DNA of 34,689 bases from Trichomonas tenax (taxonomy: Eukaryota > Parabasalia > Trichomonadida > Trichomonadidae). Positions 17,768 through 26,457 of the stretch are shown here, one piece after another (the first letter of the stretch is position 1; the number at the start of each line of letters is the position of its first letter). The notes beneath the pieces were generated by a model that was not told where the DNA came from, did no database searches, and saw nothing but the letters and a program-made list of their open reading frames with translations. The stretch covers positions 1 to 34,689 of the forward strand of contig JALKBU010000534.1 of assembly GCA_023091735.1 (NCBI GenBank), in the 5' to 3' direction. The position numbers and the translations under genes were made by a program.

Positions 17768-19336
17768 TTACATTAAAAAGAAGAAATTATCGAGACGAGC
17801 AAGACGAGAGTCGAATGCTCTGATCTTTTTCACGTTTCTAAGAGGGTGTCCGTTCCATGTAAATATCCAATCACTTAGTGGGAATTTTGATGAATCAGAA
17901 AACATCAAATAAAGGTATGTATAGTATCCTCCGCATATCTTTGGATCTACAGCACCACCAATAGCTTTGAATTCTTTTCCATCAGCAGAGAGTTCCAGAT
18001 TTTGGAATCCATGTGATGAATAAACATGCTTCACATAGTTAGTGTGAATTTCCCACGCAATATCACGATACTTCTTGTCATGAGTCTTCTTATACATAAT
18101 GAAAAGGGATTCCATCAGTCTGAGCGGGAAAACAACTTTTCCATCAAGTATTTTCATTCCTCCTTGAACGGAAACTTTTTGCGGGAAAAGTCCAAATTTG
18201 TTGGTGTTTCTGATACTTAAGTATGCATTGAGAATATCATCAGCGCGCTTTCGGCTATCCGCATTTGCCAGCATCTCCATTCCAGGAATGAATGCTTCAT
18301 CAATCAAAACTTCGTCGATGACATTGGAATCTTTCATTCTCATAAAGAAATTGTTGTAGATAATGTTAAGCTTTTCTGCGTCTTCGTAATAGTTTGTGAA
18401 TCGAGTGTATAGATTGTTAGATGATCCATTTGTCATCAAATGAATTTTCAAGATGTAATCCAAGTAACTTCTTCCATTCTTTGATATTGAATAAGATCCA
18501 TCGATAACAGAATTATTGGATATATATGCACGATCTGCAATTAGTCCTTTAGTTTGCCCTTCAAAGAAAATAATAAATGGAGCGAGCATTAGATCATAAA
18601 TCTTCTGATCTTTGAAAAATTTGTGAAATGCAAGATATTCAAGCTGAGTTGAACCAACCATATGCGATTCCATTATGGGGTCATCTGAGTAGATACCAAT
18701 GCCCTGAAAATCAGTGACCATTCTATCAGCCACAGCGTTAGAATTCGCTGAATATGTAAACATCTTGAAAATGTTAGATAAATGCGTCGTAGATTCTGTT
18801 AAATGTGTCATATCGTAGACTGAAAGTAATGGAGAGAGAATTTGACCAACAAAATCAGATCTTGAGAATGATTTTGGAATTTTCATTTGAGTGAAGTCTA
18901 ATTTCTTGAGTTTTCGATTCAAGTCCTTGTTGAATCCCATTATAGACAGTGTTGGGAGCAATTCTAAAAGTGAAACAGAGACGTTGAAAAAATCTGAATG
19001 ATATGGTGGTTCCGTTGTTAGGAAATCGTGGTTCTCAGCTTTAGTGAGATATTCGAAGTATAATATTTGAAAATTTTTCTTAATTTGTTTCAATTTTGAC
19101 TTATCTTCATCACCGTAAGGTTTCGGAATAGGAGTTGGTACCGGTGTTGGTCCATGTGGCATCAGCGCAGCAGTAATATAAGGAATATCAATCCTGTCGA
19201 AATAAGAAATTATATATAACATTGAATGAGCGATAATATATACATTACATATACCAACAATAAGGTACAGAAGCTCTGCACCAAAGAAAGCATAATACCA
19301 AGGTCGCTGATCAACGAATGCTTTTGGTTCATTCAT
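17768..19336 (-). CDS. Membrane-anchored GH47 (class I mannosidase) family protein, probably inactive
   Basis: 522 aa. An N-terminal hydrophobic segment (about 16-46) gives type II topology, then a Pro-rich stem (GPTPVPTPIPKPYG) and a GH47-like domain. Family landmarks: LPTLSIMGF (129-136), QILSPLLSVYDMT, SYLDYILKIHLMT (290-302), PLRLMESLFIMYKKTHDKKY and YLYLMFSD...W(I/F)..HPL. Key residues look lost. The glutamate of the usual LRPE is absent because the motif is shortened to LRLM. The Asp before SYxEYL is Arg. The Ca2+-binding FNTEAHP reads FTWNGHP. So it may act as an EDEM-like lectin or scaffold in the secretory pathway. That is inference from manual alignment. Confidence 0.7.
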   Translation of the reverse strand: MNEPKAFVDQRPWYYAFFGAELLYLIVGICNVYIIAHSMLYIISYFDRIDIPYITAALMPHGPTPVPTPIPKPYGDEDKSKLKQIKKNFQILYFEYLTKAENHDFLTTEPPYHSDFFNVSVSLLELLPTLSIMGFNKDLNRKLKKLDFTQMKIPKSFSRSDFVGQILSPLLSVYDMTHLTESTTHLSNIFKMFTYSANSNAVADRMVTDFQGIGIYSDDPIMESHMVGSTQLEYLAFHKFFKDQKIYDLMLAPFIIFFEGQTKGLIADRAYISNNSVIDGSYSISKNGRSYLDYILKIHLMTNGSSNNLYTRFTNYYEDAEKLNIIYNNFFMRMKDSNVIDEVLIDEAFIPGMEMLANADSRKRADDILNAYLSIRNTNKFGLFPQKVSVQGGMKILDGKVVFPLRLMESLFIMYKKTHDKKYRDIAWEIHTNYVKHVYSSHGFQNLELSADGKEFKAIGGAVDPKICGGYYTYLYLMFSDSSKFPLSDWIFTWNGHPLRNVKKIRAFDSRLARLDNFFFLM

Positions 19337-19510
19337 GATAAATAAAATAAGGTGACTTTTATATAATTACATGTCAAAAATAAATTTTACACGGTATAAT
19401 TAACTTGTCCTTGTCAATTTTTGTATTATAATAAGGTTATTATGTCATTTATCATTTTATTTTCATGAATAATTTAGTAAATTGATATCCAAATATTTTT
19501 TAGATGCTAA

Positions 19511-20305
19511 TTCACGGATAATTGGATATTAGAGTATACCAATAACACGGGTACAATTATAAATCTCAACAAGTCCTTAAGCGGCATCTTGATAATTGAT
19601 GAATTTTATCAAGGTGTTTCTGTGAAAGTAATTAGCAAAGAAGCATGCTATAGAGGTATTATAAAGCCTTTGGGGGTTGTCAAGAATTAATCAAAGTTGT
19701 TTTTCCGAACTATCCAACTGTATTAGACAAAATGTTTTTATAGGTACATACATCTAATACAAACAATTGGCGAAGTCGCTTTTTCAGGTTCGATATCCTT
19801 AATTTCATTTGAAGCAACATCAAACTTATCAACACTTGAAAGCTGGTCATTTCATGTAGCATCAGGAATAAGACTTATTAATTTATCAATATCATTAATC
19901 CCATCAAATGCATTTAATAGCAATTGAAAATTGACTAAATTGATACTTTCATACAAGTTGCAAAGTTTGAAACTTCTTTCAATGAAATACATTTATATTT
20001 ATATATTAATCATCCCGCACTCAGTAACAGAAATATCCAACGAAGCTATAAGTGGATGTCAAAACCTGAAAATCATATCATATACCGGTGAAACAGACTT
20101 TTCGACTCATTCAGTTTTTGTTAGTTGTTCAAAAATTAAAGAAATTCGAGGGAGATTTGATTATCCAAGCACTCTTTTCTCAGGATATCCAATTATCCCA
20201 ACAGCACTTGATTATGGTGTCCTTGAGTTAATTCCATGTCCCACAGCTCGTATTTATTATATTATGTATTCTATAGTTCTACTATTTAGTTTTATTCTCT
20301 TTTAA
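19511..20305 (+). pseudogene. BspA-like leucine-rich repeat pseudogene
   Basis: Consecutive frames encode pieces of one BspA-like (LRR_5) protein: KVISKEACYRG (19511-19690), then LIKVVFPNYPTVLDKMF (frame -1), then TIGEVAFSGS and SWSFHVASGIRLINLS, a stop, and PHSVTEISNEAISGCQNLKI to a hydrophobic C-terminus ending at 20305 (ARIYYIMYSIVLLFSFILF). The final hydrophobic segment may be the transmembrane anchor such proteins use at the cell surface. With at least three interruptions it is not a working gene. BspA-like families are very large in trichomonads. Confidence 0.75.
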
Positions 20306-20654
20306 GTTTTTCATCGTTAAATGATCATACGAAATAGAACAAAGTGTCATGTGATTTATCTAAAGCCCCCAAGAAACTAAGTGATAAACTAGTTAGATTA
20401 TGGGATTCAAAATAGATGATTTTTGACACATATTATCTGATTTTTGTCATAGAAAGTCAAAATTTGATTTGTTAAGTTATACCTTAACAATTGATTGAAG
20501 CAAGTTTAAACTCTCTTTTTTGCTTTAGTTATTGGTTTATGCCACGTATATAATTTATATGCCAATTATCGCAATCTAAAATTGTTTACATGTCGTATTG
20601 ATAATGTAACATATCAAAAATTGTCAAATTTGAAGAAATTTTTGTCATTTTTTA
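20306..20654. promoter_or_regulatory. Upstream region of the eIF4E-like gene
   Basis: 349 nt without an ORF. TTTTTGTCATTTTTTA directly precedes the ATG, and TCATTTTTTA (20645-20654) is an initiator-like element with the A about 8 nt before the start codon. Confidence 0.5.
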
Positions 20655-21082
20655 ATGTCAACACGAAAAGAGAAACAAGAAAAGCAAATTGACGACAAAC
20701 TTAAGGATACATGGGTTTTCTGGACAGAAGTTACTCCATTGGTATCACCTTCATCACCTTCCGGTTCGATTGAAGGTGAAAAAAAATCTTGAGAGATGGC
20801 ATCACACCAACAGACAACGACAAAGCGCATTGCGATGGAATGCAGTACTGTATCGCATCACAATGCATTTACGATAATGATGAAAAAAGTCTTGATTTTG
20901 AAGCGCAATTTATACATGTTCTATTTGGAATAGTTTCAAATCAGATGTATGATTCCAAAGAAGTTACGGGAGTTACATTTTTATCAAATCAATATGATAC
21001 CTCAATTTTAATTTGGAAATTTTGCGAACAAGATGAAAATTATTCAACTCTCAAGAAGATTCTAACGCTTATAACAGACTAA
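20655..21082 (+). CDS. eIF4E-like protein, frameshifted and lacking cap-binding tryptophans
   Basis: Two frames meet in an A run at 20779-20786. Frame one starts MSTRKEKQEKQIDDKLKDTW and runs to EGEKKS; frame two gives LRDGITPTDNDKAHCDG to the stop at 21082. One more A would join them (142 aa). eIF4E landmarks are present: DKLKDTWVFW for the first strand, LRDGITP for FKDGIEP, MQYCIASQ for the RW strand, FIHVLFGIVSNQ for the second helix, GVTFLSNQYDTSILIWKF and YSTLKKIL. Compared with the family, about 25-30 residues between the first strand and FKDGI are missing, including the region of the first cap-stacking Trp, and the Trp after IEPM is absent. So it is an inactive paralogue or pseudogene, unless the gap reflects an unrecognised insertion or error. 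Confidence 0.7.
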
Positions 21083-21497
21083 CGATTCACAATCAACGAA
21101 AAGAAATTAATCAAATCATCATTTTAAATTAATACCAAAAATTGCTGTTTGAAACTTAACAATTCGATATGCATTCCATGTCCAGATCGTTTTACATCAT
21201 ATTTACAAAGCAATTTTGATAATTTTATAATGAAATTAAGACATCTCTAGTTTTAGACTTAACAATTCGATAGAGATATTACATCATATTAACAAAGCAT
21301 ATAGATATCGAACATATACTGTTTTTAATATGATTTGATATTATTGATCTATTTTCTTCTAATCAAGTGTGCAGATTCTAATGGCCACGCGAAAAATATT
21401 CACCCATATTAAAGTTCTAAAATTTCTTTCTTTTCTTTCTCAAATCATTTTTTTATATCACTTTTGATTTTTTAAACGTTCATCAAAGAATATAAAA
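21083..21497. repeat. Intergenic space with a diverged direct duplication
   Basis: ACTTAACAATTCGATA occurs at about 21155 and 21259, and TTACATCATATT followed by ACAAAGCA at about 21193 and 21279, the second copy slightly compressed. It is a partial tandem duplication of about 100 nt. TATCACTTTTGATTTT lies about 35 nt before the next ATG. No gene in between. Confidence 0.55.
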
Positions 21498-23126
21498 ATG
21501 ACGAAAGTTGTAACAATTGATGAAATGTTTGATCGTTCTGTTACGGAAATAGACAGAACCTTCGATCATGTATTCAGTCAATCGGTTATAACCGATAGAA
21601 CTAATGCAGAGATCGAAAATTTTATCAAATATTCACAACAAAAAACCAAAAGAATCGATCAATACGAAAAAACACTGAAAATGTGCGACGAAGAGTTGAA
21701 AAGCAAATTTAAAAACTTTCAAGATACGTATATTTCGTTAATGAATAAAATTAATCAAGAAGAATTCGATTTGCACTTAAGATATCTTAATCTTGTCGAG
21801 TTTGAAACGCTGCACACAAGTGAAGAGAATGTGTTATCATTTAAGATTAAGCAATTAACAGATCAAATCACTCAATATGAGAAAATATTCAATCAGATGA
21901 CGATGCAATCGCAACAATTGTCTGTCATTTTAAAATCAGATTACTTTCACAAATACAAAGAAGAATCTCAAATATTGGTGAAAAATATTCGTGAAAGCAA
22001 AGAAAAGATATCACAGACATATACAGATATTTTATCTTTGCAGGAGAAAAAGACTGATTTAATAGCAAAAACTGTTCATCAAACAAATCTTCAAATTAAA
22101 TTGCTCGACAATCAAAAATCACATTTGAGTTTGATAAAGCCGCAGATAGAGTCTTTCAAATTCGATCCAGCACAGATGATTACTGATAAAAATCACATAA
22201 TGATTGATAAAAAGTTCAAAGAAGCAGATTTGATAAGAGTTGAAGAAGATTTAGTCAATACTAGAAGTAAAATCAATCAGAAATTCGAACATCAGTCCAA
22301 TATATTGAAAGAAATTTCAATAATCAATAAACAAATCGATGTATTGAAAAACAAAACTCAGTACTATAGAAACATTGATCTACCACAGCTCCTCATGAAG
22401 TACTTTTCAGCGAAGTGTCCAAAACCGAAACCAAAAGATTACCAATTCGAAAAGAAAGAAGAAAAACTCAGGAATATAATCGATCAAATTAACACAGAGA
22501 ATGCTCGATTTGCTGATCTAGAAAACCAGAGGAAGGAACTCAACGAGGAAATACGCAATTGCATTAAACAAAAGGAACAAATGACATCAAATTTAAAGTA
22601 TATTAAAAGAAATATTAAAATTCAAGAAGATATATCAAAAGAACTTAATAAAAAGAGATTGCAGATATTTAACCAAGGATATGCTACTCCTGTATATACT
22701 GTTCCTCCATCCAATATCAAAACTCACGACTCATATGAACTTGATGCGAAAATTGCAGAGATTGATGAAATTTATCGCCAGATATATAAATTATCAGTTG
22801 AAATTGATAATGCTCAAAATCAATTGGCAAAACAAGTTTTCACACCTGTTTACAATAATGACAAGTTAATGAACTTAAGGAATGCTGTTAAAACACTAGA
22901 AAGCAAATATAACACGAAGAAAGAATTCATTGAAACGCGAAAACTCGCAAATTCAAAAGCAAAAGAATCATTGCAAAGAATTCTCAATGAATGCGTAATA
23001 TTAAGGATAAATGATGACTCAAGGATTATCAATTCCTTCAACGAAGAAGCACAGAAGTGGAGTGACAAGAAAGATGAAATGCCAAATCTAATGAATTGGA
23101 TTTGCAAACTCAATTTATATTTATAG
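21498..23126 (+). CDS. Long coiled-coil protein
   Basis: 542 aa, almost wholly alpha-helical and rich in Gln, Lys and Glu. Heptad patterns run from about residue 35 to 390 and again from 400 to 510, with a small break around PKPKPKDYQFEKK (about 310-322) and a proline-rich hinge (PVYTVPPSNIKTHD, about 398-411). There is no membrane, signal or motor motif. Likely structural or a tether; no closer family recognised. TATCACTTTTGATTTT in the upstream space is the only promoter-like signal. Confidence 0.75.
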   Translation: MTKVVTIDEMFDRSVTEIDRTFDHVFSQSVITDRTNAEIENFIKYSQQKTKRIDQYEKTLKMCDEELKSKFKNFQDTYISLMNKINQEEFDLHLRYLNLVEFETLHTSEENVLSFKIKQLTDQITQYEKIFNQMTMQSQQLSVILKSDYFHKYKEESQILVKNIRESKEKISQTYTDILSLQEKKTDLIAKTVHQTNLQIKLLDNQKSHLSLIKPQIESFKFDPAQMITDKNHIMIDKKFKEADLIRVEEDLVNTRSKINQKFEHQSNILKEISIINKQIDVLKNKTQYYRNIDLPQLLMKYFSAKCPKPKPKDYQFEKKEEKLRNIIDQINTENARFADLENQRKELNEEIRNCIKQKEQMTSNLKYIKRNIKIQEDISKELNKKRLQIFNQGYATPVYTVPPSNIKTHDSYELDAKIAEIDEIYRQIYKLSVEIDNAQNQLAKQVFTPVYNNDKLMNLRNAVKTLESKYNTKKEFIETRKLANSKAKESLQRILNECVILRINDDSRIINSFNEEAQKWSDKKDEMPNLMNWICKLNLYL

Positions 23127-23199
23127 ATATGTTTTTTGTTTGTATTGAAAATAAATAATTGTTTATATGTTTATTAATATAGAATAGTGAAGAAAATTA

Positions 23200-23256
23200 C
23201 CAGTTTTCGAGATTTTTACGGGCGCGAAAGCACACCAAAAATGCGTGAAAACTGGC
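23200..23256. repeat. Long inverted repeat between two convergent genes
   Basis: CCAGTTTTC (23200-23208) pairs with GAAAACTGG (23248-23256), and inside it ATTTTT (23212-23217) pairs with AAAAAT (23238-23243), around a GC-rich loop ACGGGCGCGAAAGC. It lies in the 226 nt between the 3' ends of the coiled-coil gene and the surface protein gene, and could help end transcription from both sides or be a small structured RNA. Confidence 0.6.
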
Positions 23257-23352
23257 AATATCGAATCTTTTCTAAAACGATAAGTTTTGAATTGAAAATA
23301 ATCGTATTATAGATATTATAGAATTTGGAAAAAAACAAAATCATACAAACAT

Positions 23353-25542
23353 TTAATAAGCAACAGGAAGATAATATGTTGCAGGATAAACAGATTGGAA
23401 AGCAGCTGGTTGTACAAATTGCATTGGCTGGCCAATTGCTAAAGGAATGGATCCAGGAGCTGGATAACGGATATCAGCATCAATGTCAAAAGAGTTTCTA
23501 CGAAGAAGTCTTTCTTCATCTCTTCTCCTTAGACGTCTGTTGACGATGCACGAAATAATCCAACTTGTAAGTGCAATGAATAAGACAACGAATAAACCGA
23601 AAGTAAGAATAACAAGAAGAATGATCTTCTTTCGTGTTGCAAGACTGCTGACAACATCAGCAAGAGAAACAACATCACCAGGAGTTGGATCATCACTCAC
23701 TGTTGTGACATATGCTGCTGGATGCAAAGCTTTGCACATAGAGATGCAGGAGTCGATTATTTTGATGCTGCCTGCGCGTGGTGGATTGAGAACTCTGATG
23801 TGTAGCAGCGTAGATCCTTGAGGAATGCTCTCTGTGACATCAATCTTTGTCATCGAGTTATCATAAACATCAATTTTCACTTGTGATGTGAATGGATTCG
23901 TGATTGAAATCTGGTGATCAGCAACTCTCTTGTAATAGATGCATGTGTTCCATCCTTTCTTGAAAGTCGCATTTGCCGGGTTGATCTTATTCGCAATACT
24001 ATAATAAGACTGTCTTTCGGATGTTACAATGAAATCATTGCACTTAAATGGAAGATGAGAAACAGATGAAGAATTTTGAAGCACGAAACAGTGATAAATT
24101 GTTTCTGTAGTAGTCACACTAATAGAAATGTATCCAGTAGAGTCACTAAATACGTAGCTGAGATTGTCATGAGGAAGAGTTTTGACCATTATTCCATCAG
24201 GCGAATAAACAGTGGCTGTAATGCCAGAAGGAAGATTTGGTGTTGAATTCCACAACCTGAAGAGCGATCCAGCGCTCATAAAGAAGACAGTCACAGAAGA
24301 ACTAAACAAGAAACTGCTGAACGGACTGTCAACAACAATTTCATCGGGTTCATTAACTGCTGTGAATTGTTCGAGTGTTGTCCACTCCAATGAATAATTT
24401 ATTGTTGCTGAAGAACCTCGAAATGTGAATCTTTCATCATTGAGGACGAAGTAGGCAAGGTGTGATTCAGAAGAAGATCGCTGAGAAACAATCATGAATG
24501 TTGATGCGGGAAAAACAAACGAATTTTCAGTTGCAGATAAAGTTGAACGTTTTTCTGGACGAATTAAATAGAAATAATCAGATTGCGATGTCCTATAGTC
24601 CAACCTAATGTTCTGTGGCTCATCAGATGCGAAGAAAAGACATGTATTTGGTCCATCATTGAAATTTGCAGGAATTTCAGACCAAGGAGAGTCTTTGTCT
24701 GCAATTGACACAGCGCGCTTATCTTGTCTATTGATATGGATAGATGAACACTGAGTTTCGTGCGGAACAATTAAATAATTGATCACATTTTTAGTTGTTC
24801 CATAAAATGGATGATAAATCATTAATTTTTCGTTTTCTGTGATCTGCACAACAGTGTTATGTCTATCGATAATGGAAAATGTGTGATTCTTAATTAAAAA
24901 GCAAACAATTCCTTGATTTGATGGAATAGAAATAAATCCACGACTTGGTCTCTTGAACCGGAGACACACAGGAAATACTGTGATGACTCCCGATGATGAT
25001 ATAGTCTTTACGTAATTTGATTGTGAAATAATGTGAGATTCGAGGTTACTAATTGGAGAAATGAAGAAATAATCAGGTGTCATGTTAAGATAGTGCAATT
25101 CATAGTGTCTTTGATTATCATCTGAGTACAAATAGTGATATGGATGCCAAACAGTCATAACATCGAGAAAATTGATCCAATCATCACTTGGATGTGTAGC
25201 AACGATAGATTTCTCTTTAAGCGTGAAGTTAATCATGATTTGCATCCAAAATTCCTGATTTTCGTAAAATGTGAATTTAATTGTCGCTGGATAATAACTA
25301 TTTGAATTATATCCGTGCTGATTTGGCGGTGCAAACTTGATATTTGCATCGTGAATGGAAACAATGCAGCTCCATCCCGCGTTATTAAAAACGTAAAACA
25401 TAAATCTGCATACAGGGACTTCAAACTCTAATGTTGAGCCCTGCGTAACATTATTTATGTATATTTGGGACTTATTGAATGAAATAGGATCCGAAATACA
25501 AAAAGAAAGCAAAAATAAAAACATCAAAAAAAGTATTTTCAT
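23353..25542 (-). CDS. Type I membrane glycoprotein, large ectodomain
   Basis: 729 aa from the ATG at 25542, chosen because it opens a good signal peptide (MKILFLMFLFLLSFC); an ATG 56 codons upstream gives an unlikely N-terminus. The ectodomain has many N-glycosylation sequons (NVT, NFT, NMT, NHT, NYS, NLS, NSS, NAT) and is rich in beta-type patterns. One transmembrane helix (IILLVILTFGLFVVLFIALT, about residues 640-665) is followed by a basic stop (NRRLRRRDEERLLRR) and a 60-residue cytosolic tail with many Tyr and Pro (RYPAP, SVYPATYYLPVAY). The Tyr-rich end could hold endocytic signals. I do not recognise the family; it is likely a surface protein. Confidence 0.7.
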   Translation of the reverse strand: MKILFLMFLFLLSFCISDPISFNKSQIYINNVTQGSTLEFEVPVCRFMFYVFNNAGWSCIVSIHDANIKFAPPNQHGYNSNSYYPATIKFTFYENQEFWMQIMINFTLKEKSIVATHPSDDWINFLDVMTVWHPYHYLYSDDNQRHYELHYLNMTPDYFFISPISNLESHIISQSNYVKTISSSGVITVFPVCLRFKRPSRGFISIPSNQGIVCFLIKNHTFSIIDRHNTVVQITENEKLMIYHPFYGTTKNVINYLIVPHETQCSSIHINRQDKRAVSIADKDSPWSEIPANFNDGPNTCLFFASDEPQNIRLDYRTSQSDYFYLIRPEKRSTLSATENSFVFPASTFMIVSQRSSSESHLAYFVLNDERFTFRGSSATINYSLEWTTLEQFTAVNEPDEIVVDSPFSSFLFSSSVTVFFMSAGSLFRLWNSTPNLPSGITATVYSPDGIMVKTLPHDNLSYVFSDSTGYISISVTTTETIYHCFVLQNSSSVSHLPFKCNDFIVTSERQSYYSIANKINPANATFKKGWNTCIYYKRVADHQISITNPFTSQVKIDVYDNSMTKIDVTESIPQGSTLLHIRVLNPPRAGSIKIIDSCISMCKALHPAAYVTTVSDDPTPGDVVSLADVVSSLATRKKIILLVILTFGLFVVLFIALTSWIISCIVNRRLRRRDEERLLRRNSFDIDADIRYPAPGSIPLAIGQPMQFVQPAAFQSVYPATYYLPVAY

Positions 25543-25688
25543 ATCCTCAATTAATAATTTAGAACCATTATTTTGATACAATTTTTGGCATGTAAAATTA
25601 GACCCTGAATTAATTTTCAGTACCCTTGATAAACATTTTGCCAAGTAAATTTTCAGTGTCAAAATATATATAATAAAGAAAAGTGCCA
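25543..25688. promoter_or_regulatory. Compact divergent promoter
   Basis: 146 nt separate the starts of the surface glycoprotein gene and the UBL gene. TTTTCAGTGTCAAAATATATATAA lies about 30 nt before the UBL start. No other gene fits here. Confidence 0.45.
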
Positions 25689-26243
25689 ATGCTAGTTTAC
25701 TTGCGATCAAAGCTTCCGATAGAGTACGTCATCGAATTAGACGGCGACGAGACGATACAAGACATAAGAAAAATATTGCAGAAGGATTTCAAGATACATT
25801 GTGAAGGATATACTATATCTTTTAAAAATAATTACGATATATCCGGCGAAATTCCTATCAACGAACTGGGAATCAAAGAGGGTTCTGTTATAAACATGGA
25901 CTTTTCAGAGGAAGCGCTCCAGAATCATAAATTAAAAATCGAACAAGAAAGAAAGGATGCCGCAGCAATATCTTCTTTGTACAGCACCAGCATTGCTGGT
26001 AATGCAGCCAATAGACAGGGAGAAAATAATGTTCGCGAAAAATCAGAAACAAGTTCAACAACATTCGATTCAATTCCAAGAAAGTGGACTCAGCAGTTAT
26101 TGCTTAAGGACAAGCAATCTATTAATAATCTCTGCGATAAGTTTGGTATTTTACAAATTGTTTACGACGTATTTGTTGCTTGTGAGTTCAATGAAAATGC
26201 ATCATATCAAATATTGTCTCAATATCTTCATGCTATTGCATAG
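25689..26243 (+). CDS. UBL domain protein with a C-terminal UBA-like helix bundle
   Basis: 184 aa. Residues 1-74 read as a ubiquitin-like fold: LVYLRSKLPIEYVIELDGDE, TIQDIRKILQKDF, YTISFKNNYDI, then LGIKEGSVINM. A low-complexity Ser/Thr/Asn linker follows (about 90-130). The C-terminus (INNLCDKFGILQIVYDVFVA, CEFNENASYQILSQYL) has the spacing of a UBA domain, with G-I/L-x as the loop and NENASYQIL as the last helix. UBL-UBA proteins of the Rad23/Dsk2 type shuttle ubiquitinated cargo to the proteasome; assignment by layout. The ATG at 25689 is the first in frame. Confidence 0.65.
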   Translation: MLVYLRSKLPIEYVIELDGDETIQDIRKILQKDFKIHCEGYTISFKNNYDISGEIPINELGIKEGSVINMDFSEEALQNHKLKIEQERKDAAAISSLYSTSIAGNAANRQGENNVREKSETSSTTFDSIPRKWTQQLLLKDKQSINNLCDKFGILQIVYDVFVACEFNENASYQILSQYLHAIA

Positions 26244-26457
26244 AAATTTCGATCATAATTTTTATTTAGTTTCAAATGAAAACTCTATCTTCAATCATAT
26301 ATTTAGACAGGCTATAACTCTTTTATAAGTATTGTATCCTGATGCTTATATTGTACTTCAATTATTTTGTTATTTTGCTTCATGTAAAGGTAATAATCAA
26401 TTTTCATATAACTATAAAGTTTATTTGTATTTGTTTTTTGTTTTAATTATGAATATT

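Noticed and set aside
25543..25710. Longer start of the surface glycoprotein
   Set aside because: It would bury the signal peptide and overlap the divergent UBL gene start.
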